Shown here in pieces: positions 31,411 through 42,539 of a stretch of 64,000 bases of DNA. The position numbers and the translations under genes were made by a program. Origin of the DNA: Ryuthela nishihirai (lineage: Eukaryota > Arthropoda > Arachnida > Araneae > Heptathelidae); assembly GCA_038380435.1 (NCBI GenBank), contig JAWZYU010000020.1:46532307-46596306 (forward strand), given 5' to 3'. Every line of letters begins with the position of its first letter. Within the stretch, counting starts at the first letter, position 1. The notes beneath the pieces were generated by a model. The model was given only the letters and a program-made list of their open reading frames with translations, did no database searches and was not told the DNA's origin.

Positions 31411-31859
31411 CAGTGTCTCGCAAACTTTTTTTACTCTGCGGCACACTGAATCTAATTTTTTTTTCCGCGGCACACTGAATCTAATTTTTTTCCGCGGCAC
31501 ACTGAATCTAATTTTTTTTCCGCGGCACACCTAAAAAAGAATTTTTGATGGTTACGTAAAAAGAGGAAAATTGAAGTTTCGTTAAATGCATTTTATTTAA
31601 AATAAATATAATAATAAATATAATTAATCATAACTCGGTGTTTGTTTTAAATATTTGTCCATTCTATGGCTTGAAATAATCAAAAATTAATACCAAAATT
31701 TGGAAAAAGCTTGATAAATACTTACAAGATCCCAGTTGATAAAATCTGAAAGATTTTTATTAAAGCACGTCGATAACACAAGTCAAGTCAAAATGAAATC
31801 TTTGGAATATCTAGTGTCAATTTGAAAATCTCTCGCGGCACACAGTTTGCGAGACACTG
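31411..31859. mobile_element. hAT-type MITE, 449 bp, perfect 8-bp TSD
   Basis: The termini CAGTGTCTCGCAAACT and its complement form a 16-bp inverted repeat. The 8-bp TSD TCTTAGAG is perfect at 31403-31410 and 31860-31867. Near the left end, CGGCACACTGAATCTAATTT repeats three times with a period of about 29 (31437-31520). There is no transposase. This is a different family from the hAT-type element at 27790. Confidence 0.95.
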
Positions 31860-31897
31860 TCTTAGAGGTTTACAATAATGCTATTTCGTTGCGGGGC

Positions 31898-32254
31898 CGG
31901 TTGGGTTGTTCCACCTCTGAGCAATACTATTTTTTTTATAAACAATGGGTTAAATGGCCAGGTTACAAGGACCACGAGGGCTCAGAGAAGGTTGGGGGAA
32001 GGGGATTCACTGGACAGCTGTTAGGAGACAGATGGGAACCTCCCGTCAAGGCCATCCAACGTGTTCTTTAACGTGTACAGGATATGGCTCTTTCCCGCAC
32101 ACGGAGTCACGGCTTTACGTCCCATCCGACGGACGGCGGTCTTTCCAAGCCCATCGGTGTCCTCTACTGACCGAGGGCAGGACGGGGAGTTTTGCGGAGA
32201 TAAATCCCAACGCTGGCCCAGCTGAGGCTCGAACCTGGGAATTGCAGATTACGA
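31898..32254 (-). repeat. SINE-A, moderately diverged
   Basis: Full from the tail to GGCTCGAACCTGGGAATTGC, truncated within the anticodon region of the head. Confidence 0.87.
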
Positions 32255-32302
32255 GAACTAAGCTACTAAAACACCTTATAAAAATCAAGATCAAATCCTC
32301 TA

Positions 32303-32560
32303 AATTTTGTAAGGTCCTTTTTCGCTAAGTTTTAGAAGGTTCCACTTGCTCTAATTTTAGAAGGTTCCCCTTGCTCTAAGTTTTGAAAGATCCTCTTTCT
32401 CTAAGATGTAGATTGTTCCATTTGCTCTAAATGCACAAGGTTCCACTTTGTCTATATTACAGAAGGTCCAACTTGCTCTAATTTCTATAAGATGCCCTTT
32501 GATTTAAGAGTAATATAGATCATCTTGTTGTAAATTCTACACGACCTTTATGATCTAATT
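32303..32560. repeat. Diverged tandem repeat, about 28-30-bp unit
   Basis: Repeats of AAGGTTCC(A/C)CTTGCTCTAA with T-rich spacers, about eight units decaying rightward. Confidence 0.7.
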
Positions 32561-32839
32561 TCTACACGTCTCCTCTGTTGTGTTTTCTACCCTTGTTACC
32601 GATTTGGAGTCAATTTGTTAAGGTTTTAGTACCTTCCTAGAGCTTAAGTGGCTCTGTTCTGCTCGAAAGAGAAAACGAGCATTTATTACTCTAACAAGAC
32701 GTTGTTAAAATGCAATAAATGGTTTTAGTTTCGCATTTCGTACCCTTTATCCCCGCAGACATTACACGCAACGAAAAGCGAACCAGTTGCTTTAGAAAAG
32801 GGGAGTAAACATTAAACCTTAATGTGCTCTTCTTTGCAA
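32561..32839. other. Single-copy spacer
   Basis: No recognised feature was found. Confidence 0.5.
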
Positions 32840-33151
32840 GTGCCGCAAAAATTCCCCGCCCTGCCCACGGTCCGTAGGGGGAAAAAAAAAACGGGCTTGG
32901 AAAGGCCGCCGTCCGTCGGATGGGACGGACGGCGGGACGAGATCTCCCGTGTGCGGGAGAGCCATACCCTGTGCACGTTAAAGAACACGCTGGATGGCCT
33001 TGACGGGAGGTTACCATCTGTCTCCCAACAGCTGTTCCAGTGGGTCCCCTACCACAACCTTCTCTGAGCCTTCGGGGTCCATGTGACATGGCCATTTAGC
33101 CCATGGTGTGCAAAAAAGTGCCGCTCAGAGGTAAAACAACCCAACCCAACC
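32840..33151 (+). repeat. SINE-A, 5'-truncated, rearranged centre
   Basis: It starts at GCCGCAAAAATTCCCC. An A-run replaces GACACCGAT, and GGATGGGACGGACGGC replaces the usual GACGTTAAGCC centre. Confidence 0.85.
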
Positions 33152-33366
33152 CTGCAATTGAGAGGGAGTCTGTTCTGTCTCGTTTTCTTGTTTGGGCCAG
33201 TAGCAAATCTTCGTTCAATTATACAAGATGGCGACAAGAAGAGAAGTCATGCCCCCCCCCCCACCCCATCTGAGAATTTTAATAACCAGAGCGGAGAGGA
33301 AAATTAAATACTAAATTTCCGTATACGTGTATTTTGCAAGATTATTATTTAAAAGACTTCTAACCC

Positions 33367-33768
33367 CCATGGCCGAGTGGTTAGCGCACTGGGCTACTGA
33401 TCTAAGGGACCTGGGTTCGAGCCCCGGTAAGGCATAGATGTATGTGTCGTTTTTTCTGCCGAGGTCCTGCCATCCTCTCAGACCTTCTACTACAACACAT
33501 TGGATTGTGTGAGCTCACAAAAACCTGGATCGTGTGGGCCCACTCACAGAAATATTGAGCGTGTGCAGTTACCATTCACAGCAAACTGGAGCGTGTGCAG
33601 TAACTGCACACGCTCCAGTTTGCTGTGAACGGTAACTGGAGCGTGTACAGTTGCTGTACACGTTCCTAAGGTCCTGCCATCCCCACAGACCTTCTACTAT
33701 GGCATATAAACTGACAGGCTCCTGTCAGACCTCTGTGGCAAGCAGCTGCTTGAGGGGTATTTATTTAT
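33367..33768 (+). repeat. Composite SINE-B carrying the hairpin cassette
   Basis: The SINE-B head (33367-33430) and tail (33669-33768) enclose the cassette (33493-33668). AGGTCCTGCCATCC..CAGACC occurs on both sides (33462-33491 and 33669-33698), matching the duplication seen at 20284-20523. The cassette here has the cleanest large palindrome, CAGTTACC.TTCACAGC through GCTGTGAACGGTAACTG. Confidence 0.9.
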
Positions 33769-34059
33769 ATCTTATTAACCGAATGTAGAAATGAATTCAG
33801 GAACGGTATTCCAGAGCCTGCACTCGCTTTTCTTTTTTCTTACTCTCCTCTTGAAATTCTTTTTGACCTAGGTAGGGATGAAGGGAAAGGGATCCCGGAC
33901 AATTTTAATACCTAGAATGGAAGAAAAGGGGGGGGGGGAATTAGCATATACATACGTTAACACGTATTTCACAAAAAATATTTTAATTAAGTGCCCACTA
34001 AAATAGATAGGAAAAAGAAATACCAGAAGAAGTTTTGATTCTTTCTGCCCGTGCACAGG

Positions 34060-34450
34060 GGGCGGGGGTGGCTCAGTCGGTAGCGCGCCAGGTTCGTAAT
34101 CTGTAGTTCTCAGGTTCGAGTCCCAGCTGGGTCAGCGTTGAGATTTATCTCCGCAAAATTCCCCGCCCTGCCCACGGTCAGAAGGGGACACCGATGGGCT
34201 TGAAAGGCCGCCGTCCGTCGGATGGGATGTTAAGCCGTGGCCCCGTGTGCGGGAGAGCCATACCCTGTGCACGTTAAAGAACACGCTGGATGGCCTTGAC
34301 GGGAGACGTCCATCTGTCTCTCAACAGCTGTTCCAGTGGGTCCCCTCCCCCAACCTTCTCTGAGCCTTCGGGGTCCATGTGACCTGGCCATTTAGCCCAT
34401 GGTGTGCAAAAAAGTGCAGCTCAGAGGTAAAACAATCCAACACAACCCAA
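34060..34450 (+). repeat. SINE-A, full length
   Basis: The 15-bp TSD CTGCCCGTGCACAGG (34045-34059 and 34451-34465) is the longest perfect ordinary TSD for this family in the window. Confidence 0.94.
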
Positions 34451-34664
34451 CTGCCCGTGCACAGGTTCTGAGTCAATCTGACATCAAGAATCGAAATATA
34501 CGAAATTTGGAATGAATCGGTTTTTGCTTCTGACAAACCCAAAAGCTTCTTATAGAAGGAAGGTTAGTGAAACAAACATTCATTTGAGAATAATAAAATA
34601 ATAATTTTCGAAGCGATCACATGTTTGACATCTACTAAAGGCTTTATGATTTCATTACTCCTCC

Positions 34665-35043
34665 CCCCTGCGGCGGGATTGGAGCGTATAAGGGTCGTAA
34701 TCTGCATTTCTCAGGTTCGAGTCCCACTTGTGCAGCGTTGAGATTTATCTCCAATCAACCTCAACCCTTCTCTCGGTGAGAAAGGTGAGTCCGCTGGGCT
34801 TGGAAAGACTGCCATCTATCGGACGTTGTGCTCTGGTATCGTGTACAGGAGAGTCGTAACCTGCGCACGTTAAAAAAATATGCTGAATGGCTTTCACCGG
34901 AGACTACCACTACAATCTATCTAGTAACGCTATCCAGTAGGTCCCAGTCACTCAACCCTCTCTGAGCCCTGGGGGTCCAGGTGACCTGGCTACTTAGCCC
35001 ATTACGTGCTAAAAAGTGCCACTCAGTGATAAAACTTAACTCC
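34665..35043 (+). repeat. SINE-A, old copy
   Basis: B box GGTTCGAGTCCCAC, GCGTTGAGATTTATCTCC, CGCACGTTAAA and the tail are present with heavy substitution. Confidence 0.75.
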
Positions 35044-35150
35044 CCCAACTTCCATTCACTTAATCCGTCACTACGATAGACAGAATGTAAGAAAGACAAC
35101 AGCAGAGCATGAATAGCAATTAGGTATGCAATGGGAAGACTGTAAGACTA

Positions 35151-35907
35151 GGGCTGGGGTTGTCTCAATTGATAGCGCGCTAGGCTCATAATCTGCAGTT
35201 CCCAGGTTCGAGTCCCAGCTGGGCTAGCGTTGAGATTTATCACCGTAAAACACCCTGTCCTGCCTTCGGGTTGGGTTGTTTTACCTCTGAGCGGCACTTT
35301 TTTGCACACCATGGGCTAAATGGCCAGGTCACATGGACCCCGAAGGCTCAAAGAAGGTTGGGGGAGGGGACCCACTGGAACAGCTGTTGGGAGACAGATG
35401 GTAGCCTCCCGTCAAGGTCATCCAGCGTGTTCTTTAACGTGCACAGGGTATGGCTCTCCCGCACACGGGGCCACGGCTTAACGTCCCATCCGACGGACGG
35501 CGGCCTTTCCAAGTCCACCGGTGTCCCCTACTGACCGTGGGCAGGGCGGGGAATTTTGCGGAGATAAATCTCAACGCTGACCCAGCTGGGACTCGAACCT
35601 GGGAACTACAGATTACGAGCCTGGCGCGCTACCGACTGAGCCACCCCCGCCCCCTTGCCTTCGGTCATCAGGGGACACCGATAGGCTTGGAAAGGCCGTC
35701 GTCCGTAGGATGGGAGGGCCATACCCTATATACCCTAAAAACAAGCTGGATGGCCTTGACGGGAGGCTACCATATGTCTCCTAACAGCTTTCCAGTGGGT
35801 TTCCTCCTCCAACCTTCTCTGAACCTTCGGGGTCTTTGAGACCTGGCCACTTAGCCCGTTCTGCGAAAAATGGTGCCGCTCAGAGGTAAAGCAACCGAAC
35901 CCAACTG
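35151..35907 (+). repeat. SINE-A host copy split by an inverted SINE-A
   Basis: The host head lies at 35151-35269 and the remainder at 35656-35907. TGCCTTCGG (35261-35269 and 35656-35664) is the TSD. Confidence 0.87.
35270..35655 (-). repeat. SINE-A, full length, nested in SINE-A
   Basis: This is a near-consensus copy inserted opposite to the host's orientation with a 9-bp TSD. The other three clear nested insertions are in the same orientation as their hosts. Confidence 0.92.
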
Positions 35908-36545
35908 TAAGGTCTCTTTGGTCATTGGTTCATTGAAGGGTGATTGATAGGCCAATGACCTATGATGTGTGCTGATTGTCGGAGCTTCAACTGCGCAGTC
36001 TCCTAGTCTCCCCTTTTGCTTCTTCTTCGCCACTGAGCAATAAGGAACTTTACCAGACAGGCAGAAAAAGACAGGATGCCGTGCAGACTTCTGCGTTTAA
36101 GGATAACATGATAATTGCCGGTGAAAATGACATTATGGGTAAACTGGGAAAAGTATTTCTACTATGCATTGAAAAATGCTCTTAAATATTCTTCTATGTA
36201 TTATGATTTTCATGAACAGTTTTTGAAATTAATATTGTCCTTATTGTAACTTTGAGTAGTAGTCTTTCTTCTAAGCTCTGGCGAACACGTGCATGCAAAA
36301 GCGTAAGGTATTATTAAAAGATTTAGGGTTGGTGCTTAAGTTGCGAAGCCATGCTTGGAATTTCTTTAAGTGATATTCTCTGTTGAAAGAATTATGATAA
36401 TAAGAGTATAATTATTTACGCTTGTGAGGCAAATTATTTCGCTGTTTTGAGAATTTTCATTTTCCTTGGTATTGTATCTCACATCGTCGTGAGCATCAGG
36501 ATTAAGTAATCGGTTGTTGCTAGGTAAAGGCGATGGGTCAGAAGA
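35908..36545. other. Single-copy region, no recognised gene
   Basis: A plus-strand frame (35976-36185) is open for about 70 codons without an initial ATG. A CCAAT motif lies at 35952. Neither was judged sufficient for a call. Confidence 0.4.
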
Positions 36546-36556
36546 CGTAGAGGATG

Positions 36557-36941
36557 GGTTGGGTTGTTTTACGTCTGAGCAGCACTTTTTTGCACACCAT
36601 GGGCTAAATGGCCAGGTCACATGGACCCCGAAGGCTCAGAGAAGGTTGGGGGAGGAGACCCACTGGAACAGCTGTTGGGAGACAGATGGTAGTCTCCCGT
36701 CAAGGCCATCCAGCGTGTTGTTTTACGTGCACAGGGTATGGTTCTCCCGCACACGGGGCCACGGCTTAACGTCCCATCCGACGGACGGCGGCCTTTCCAA
36801 GCCCATCGGTGTCCCCTACTGACCGTGGGCAGGGCGGGGAATTTTGCGGAGATAAATCTCAACGCTGACCCAGCTGGGACTCGAACCTGGGAACTACAGA
36901 TTACGAGCCTGGCGCGCTACCGACTGAGCCACCCCCGCCCC
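36557..36941 (-). repeat. SINE-A, full length
   Basis: The 11-bp TSD CGTAGAGGATG lies at 36546-36556 and 36942-36952. Confidence 0.94.
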
Positions 36942-37068
36942 CGTAGAGGATGTGTTATTATACTGCAGGAAGATCATCGAATAGAGATTAATATCTAAGC
37001 ATCTATTTTTCAGTAAACATAATCAATGATGATCGAGATCCCAGGAAGTGTTAAATATAAATAATACC

Positions 37069-37256
37069 CCCTCAAGCAGCTGCTTGCCACAGAGGTCTGA
37101 CAGGAGCCTGTCAGTTTAAATGCCATAGCAGAAGGTCTATGAGGATGGCAGGGCCTCAGCAGAAAAACAACACACACAACCATGTCTTACCCAGGGCTCG
37201 AACCCAGGTCCCTTAGATCAGTAGCCAAGTGTACTAACCACTCGGCCATGGGACGG
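37069..37256 (-). repeat. SINE-B, full length, simple form
   Basis: From CCCCCTCAAGCAGCTGC to CCATGGGACGG. TTAAATATAA near 37053 and 37270 is a likely TSD. Confidence 0.9.
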
Positions 37257-37283
37257 TGTTTGATTATGATTAAATATAAGGTA

Positions 37284-37669
37284 CAGTCGCTCAAAAAAGT
37301 ATCCAAACACTATGGTTGATTACAGAATTCAGAAAAAATATCTCGCAACGATTTTTTACAAAATTAGTGATCTGGCAACCTTCGTGTCACGTGACACGTG
37401 TGGGCTCACTCACGGAAATATTGAGCGTGTGCAGTTACCGTTCACAGCAAACTGGAGTGTGTGCAGTAACTGCACACGCTCCAGTTTGCTGTGAACGGTA
37501 ACTGGAGCGTGTACAGTTGCTGTACACGCTCCAGATATTTTTCCTGAATTCTGTAATCACGTGACACAAAGGTTGCCAGATCACTAATTTTATAAAAAAA
37601 ATCGTTGCGAGATATTTTTTCTGAATTCTGTAATCAACCATAGTGTTCGGATACTTTTTTGAGCGACTG
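37284..37669. mobile_element. Tc1-type fold-back MITE with cassette
   Basis: TA flanks at 37282-37283 and 37670-37671, ends CAGTCGCTC and GAGCGACTG. The cassette occupies about 37398-37535, between a forward and a reverse arm, with the GGTGGTCATATTATT end of the cassette lost. It is a compact composite. Confidence 0.9.
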
Positions 37670-37757
37670 TACGATCTCTAAGAATACGTAATGTGCTTTC
37701 ATTCCGCGAATGCGGTGAGCGTGGATAACAGTGATTTCTGTTTGCAATAAAAATGAG

Positions 37758-37889
37758 GAATACGCACGTGCTGGGTTCGAACCCTAAAAAAGGTGTGGAC
37801 GTTTCTTTTTCTTCTGTTTTCTTTCTGCTGAGGTCTCTCGACTTCCTCACAGAACTTCTTTATGCCGTATTATACTGACAGCCTCCTGT
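37758..37889 (+). repeat. SINE-B, ancient fragment
   Basis: GTGCTGGGTTCGAACCC, CTTTCTGCTGAGGTC and ACTGACAGCCTCCTG appear in SINE-B order. Confidence 0.6.
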
Positions 37890-38235
37890 GGCCACGTGTG
37901 CGGGAGAGCCATACCCTGTGCACGTTAAAGAACACGCTGGATGGCCTTGACGGGATTCTACCATCTGTCTCTCAACAGCTGTTCCAGTGGATCCCCTCCC
38001 CCAACCTTCTCTGAGCCTTCGGGGTCCTTGTGGCCTCAGAGGTAAAATAACTCAACCCAACCCGCACATGAGGTCACGGCTTAACGTCTCATCCGACGGA
38101 CGGCTGCTTTTCCAAGCTCATCCGTGTCCCCTACTGTCCGAGAATAAGGTGGGGATAAATCTCAATGCTGACCCAGGTGGGTCTCGAACCTGAGAATGTA
38201 GATTACGAGCCTAGAGCGCAACCGATTGAGCGTCC
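37890..38235. repeat. Two SINE-A fragments, tail-to-middle
   Basis: A plus-strand fragment (37890-38061) from GGCCACGTGTGCGGGAGAG to the tail is followed by a minus-strand fragment (38062-38235) covering the centre and head. The breakpoint lies in the CCGCACAC region used as a target at 852 and 1251. Confidence 0.82.
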
Positions 38236-38446
38236 CTCCCTCCTTCACAGGATAACAAGAAACTTAATGCTTTTTATTCTAGATTGCTTACGCAATATCT
38301 TGGGCATTTGATGGTTTGACTTTTTTAGTAATGATGAGATTAGGCGAAAGAATCTGCAATTGCCTTTGAGAAGCATATTGTGCAGAGAGAGACTGCGTTG
38401 GGTTAGCCTTGTTGTCCTATGAATAATTATAGATTAGAGAATAAGA

Positions 38447-40201
38447 TTATGAACATCTGTATGGATGTAGGATGAAGAACATCTGTATGGATGTGATTAT
38501 GAACATCTGTATGGATGTGATTATGAACATCTGTATGGATGTGATTATGAACATCTGTATGGATGTAGTATGAAGAACATCTGTATGGATGTGATTATGA
38601 ACATCTGTACGGATGTAGGATGAAGAACATCTGTACGGATGTAGGATGAAGAACATCTGTATGGATGTGATTATGAACATCTGTATGGATGTAGGATGAA
38701 GAACATCTGTATGGATGTGATTATGAACATCTGTATGAATGTGATTATGAACATCTGTATGGATGTGATTATGAAATCTGTATGGATGTAGTATGAAGAA
38801 CATCTGTATGGATGTGATTATGAACATCTGTACTGATGTAGTATGAAGAACATCTGTATGGATGTGATTATGAACATCTGTATGGATGTAGGATGAAGAA
38901 AATCTGTTTGGATGTGATTATGAACATCTGTATGGATGTAGGATGAAGAACATCTGTACTGATGTAGTATGAAGAACATCTGTATGGATGTGATTATGAA
39001 CATCTGTATGGATGTAGGATGAAGAACATCTGTATGGATGTGATTATGAACATCTGTATGGATGTAGGATGAAGAACATTTGTATGGATGTGATTATGAA
39101 CATCTGTATGGATGTAGGATGAAGAACATCTGTATGGATGTGATTATGAACATCTGTATGGATGTGATTATGAACATCTGTACGGATGTAGGATGAAGAA
39201 CATCTGTATGGATGTGATTATGAACATCTGTATGGATGTAGGATGAAGAACATCTGTATGGATGTGATTATGAACATCTGTACTGATGTAGTATGAAGAA
39301 CATCTGTATGGATGTGATTATGAACATCTGTATGGATGTAGGATGAAGAACATCTGTATGGATGTGATTATGAACATCTGTATGAATGTGATTATGAACA
39401 TCTGTATGGATGTGATTATGAACATCTGTATGGATGTAGTATGAAGAACATCTGTATGGATGTGATTATGAACATCTGTACTGATGTAGTATGAAGAACA
39501 TCTGTATGGATGTGATTATGAACATCTGTATGGATGTAGTATGAAGAACATCTGTATGGATGTAGGATGAAGAACATCTGTATGGATGTGATTATGAACA
39601 TCTGTATGAATGTGATTATGAACATCTGTATGGATGTGATTATGAACATCTGTATGGATGTAGTATGAAGAACATCTGTATGGATGTAGTATGAAGAACA
39701 TCTGTATGGATGTGATTATGAACATCTGTATGGATGTGATTATGAACATCTGTACGGATGTAGGATGAAGAACATCTGTATGGATATGATTATGAACATC
39801 TGTATGGATGTAGTATGAAGAACATCTGTATGGATGTGATTATGAACATCTGTACGGATGTAGGATGAAGAACATCTGTATGGATGTGATTATGAACATC
39901 TGTATGAATGTGATTATGAACATCTGTATGGATCTGATTATGAACATCTGTATGGATCTGATTATGAACATCTGTATGGATGTAGTATGAAGAACATCTG
40001 TATGGATGTGATTATGAACATCTGTATGGATGTAGGATGAAGAACATCTGTATGGATGTGATTATGAACATCTGTATGAATGTGATTATGAACATCTGTA
40101 TGGATGTGATTATGAACATCTGTATGGATGTAGTATGAAGAACATCTGTATGGATATGATTATGAACATCTGTATGGATGTAGGATGAATGTATGGATGT
40201 A
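38447..40201. repeat. Minisatellite, alternating 24- and 26-bp units
   Basis: About 70 units of two types, GATTATGAACATCTGTATGGATGT (24, written GATTATGAACATC + TGTATGGATGT) and AGGATGAAGAACATC + TGTATGGATGT (26), alternate irregularly. Rarer unit variants (TACGGATG, TACTGATG, TATGAATG) recur in similar local orders, showing block duplication. The right end is abrupt at 40201. Confidence 0.95.
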
Positions 40202-40593
40202 GTAGAAAAAAAGCGCTTTATTAGCGTATTGAATCTATATCTAAAAAGGGTAATGATATATACACTGTACTATCAAAAGTATTACTGCCTTTCCATAGTT
40301 TATGAATGGAAAACCATGTTCAAAATCCTGTAGCTTCGTAAATCAGCTTTTTATGGAGCAGTGTCACTGGTTATAAATTGAAGATTTCAATAAAATGTAT
40401 TCAAATCAGGATTTCGAATCTTATTCAAATTGGAACAGACAACGTTGTTAAATTCATAAAGATTTAATCGTTGCACTATCTATTGAAATAACATTTAGTT
40501 TAGGAGAGTTAATCATTTTCTTTTCTGCTTTAATTAACTTCTGAAGTAAATTCTCCATTAGCAACGCTACTGAATCAAAGCAACTAGGGGACA
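40202..40593. other. AT-rich spacer, possible transposon remnant
   Basis: TACACTGTACTATCAAAAGT at 40259 resembles a Tc1/mariner terminus, and CCTGTAGCTTCGTAAATC near 40331 resembles a family D arm. No second terminus was found. Confidence 0.35.
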
Positions 40594-40915
40594 GTGGTTA
40601 GCTCAAATTGTAGCGCGCCTGACTTGTAATCTGAAATTTCCAGGTTCGAGTCCCACGTGTGTCAAGGTTTAAATTTATCTCCGCTAAACTCTGTCAAAAA
40701 GGGATACCATTGGGTTTGAAAAGGCATTTTACAGGAGAACCCTGTGCACGTTAAAAAAATGCCCTGGATGACCTTGACGTGAGGCTTTCGTCTGTCTCCT
40801 AACAGCTGTCTACTGGGTTGCCTTCCCTAACCTTTTCTGAACCCTTGGGGTCTTTGTGACCTTCTCATTTAGACCGCTGTGTATAAAAAAAAGTGTCACT
40901 CAGTGGTAAAACAAA
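40594..40915 (+). repeat. SINE-A, old copy
   Basis: Head, B box (GGTTCGAGTCCCAC) and tail are clear. Part of the centre is deleted after AAAGGCATTTT. Confidence 0.78.
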
Positions 40916-41044
40916 CCGAACTCAAAACAATTATATTTTTAGAAACTGTCAGATTACTTTAATAATGTAAACGAAGAAATTAATAAAATCATAATAAAAT
41001 CAATAATCTGTACAAAATATTGAAGAAAAATAATTTCAAAAAAG

Positions 41045-41095
41045 TACAGAGACCTCTTTGGCAAGCAGCTGCTTGAGGAGGTATTTATTATTTTT
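41045..41095 (+). repeat. SINE-B 3' fragment
   Basis: GACCTCTTTGGCAAGCAGCT, GCTTGAGGAGG and a TATTTATT tail only. Confidence 0.8.
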
Positions 41096-41261
41096 TTATT
41101 ATTTTTACAGAAAGTAGTCATCTGCTCTTAAATTCTTTCCTGGCTATCTAACTAATCTAGTACGATAATTAAGGTGCGATTATACTCTCTCTAGAAACAC
41201 TAACACACTTTTATTTTTCGGATGAGAGTGATTTGCTCGTTCCATAAACTCGTTCCTCTTA

Positions 41262-41485
41262 ATGAGAAAAGAAGAGCAACAAAAAAGAAAAAAAACAAAG
41301 CCGACCTCGTTGAAAAAGAATTTAGGATCTGACTGTTATACGAAGAGTTATAAAGGCTGTTATGTGTCGTGGCCCTCCGGTTCCCCTGGAGACGACACCT
41401 TGTTGTCTCCACCCCCGGGCCAACTCCATCTGCATCGTGTTGGCGATACTGAGCCTCACATTGGTTTCCCGGTCTTCAGGACGAG
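41262..41485 (+). other. Candidate exon ending at a consensus splice donor
   Basis: An open frame with an ATG at 41262, basic at its start (MRKEEQQKRKK) then proline-rich, stays open for about 75 codons to ACGAG|GTAAGTG at 41486, a near-perfect donor. The stop is formed only within the putative intron. The segment is GC-rich and free of repeats. No domain was recognised, and neither the acceptor nor a downstream exon was found. Confidence 0.25.
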
Positions 41486-41740
41486 GTAAGTGACTTGTGA
41501 GCTGACACGTCGAGCCCAGGGCTACTTTGCAGCGGCCAGAAATCGATTTCACGCTGTGGTGACCGCGCTTTGTGGTACGTGGACAGTCCCTGCCGGGCTG
41601 ATGTATTTGAAGGAAGGGAAAGGCTGTGGCATGCAGGGAACTCTGCTTTCTCTTGTGTCTGTATGTATGGGCTTTGGCTTTGTAACTCTTGGTTCGCTAA
41701 CTCTGGGGTGTAGTCTCTGTGTGATGGATACGGCAGTTCG
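41486..41740. other. Single-copy, moderately GC-rich segment
   Basis: It continues the unique region up to the MITE insertion. No feature was recognised. Confidence 0.4.
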
Positions 41741-41742
41741 TA

Positions 41743-42256
41743 CAGTCGCTCAAAAAATATCCGAACACTATGGTTGATTACAGAATTCAGAAAAAATATC
41801 AGGCAACGATTTTTTTTAGAAATTAGTGATCTGGCAACCTTCGTGTCACGTGATTACAGAATTCAGGAAAAATATCTGGAGCGTGTACAGCAACTGTACA
41901 CGCTCCAGTTACCGTTCACAGCAAACTGGAGCGTGTGCAGCTACTGCACACGCTCCAGTTTGCTGTGAACGGTAACTGTACACGCTCAATATTTCCGTGA
42001 GTGAGCCCACACGATCTAATATCAAAATAATATGACCACCTACAGTCGCTCAAAAAAATATCCGAACACTACGGTTGATTACAAAATTCAGAAAAAATAT
42101 CTGGCAACGATTTTTTTTTGAAATTAGTGATCTGTCAACCTTCGTGTCACGTGACACGAAGGTTGCCAGAGCACTAATTTTTAGAAAATCGTTGCCAGAT
42201 ATTTTTTCTCAATTCTGTAATCAACCATAGTGTTCGGATACTTTTTTGAGCGACTG
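41743..42256. mobile_element. Tc1-type fold-back MITE, arm-cassette plus palindrome
   Basis: TA flanks at 41741-41742 and 42257-42258. Module one (arm plus cassette to GACCACC) is followed after TA by a complete palindromic element (about 42044-42256). The order is the mirror image of the copy at 48182. Confidence 0.9.
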
Positions 42257-42539
42257 TACCTCAGAGTTAACTACAAAGTGAAGATAAGTTTGCAGATGTT
42301 GAACTGAGCATTATTTTTGTCAGGATAAGTTAGCAACTTAGAAACCAAATTATAATCTGTAAAGATATTTTCACGAGTAAAAGGTAAATTATTACCATAT
42401 AACTATTGCAAACCGAAATCTGGCCCCCATGCTCGTAAGAAATCCAGATTCCTGACTATCTCAGAAAAAAAAAAAATCCTCAGGTGAGAATAGGGGATAT
42501 TTTCCTCTTTTCTATATTTTCTTACTTTAAAGTTGGTTA

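Noticed and set aside
38447..39749. Histidine/isoleucine repeat protein on the minus strand
   Set aside because: It is the translation of the 24/26-bp minisatellite. Mixed unit lengths shift the frame repeatedly.
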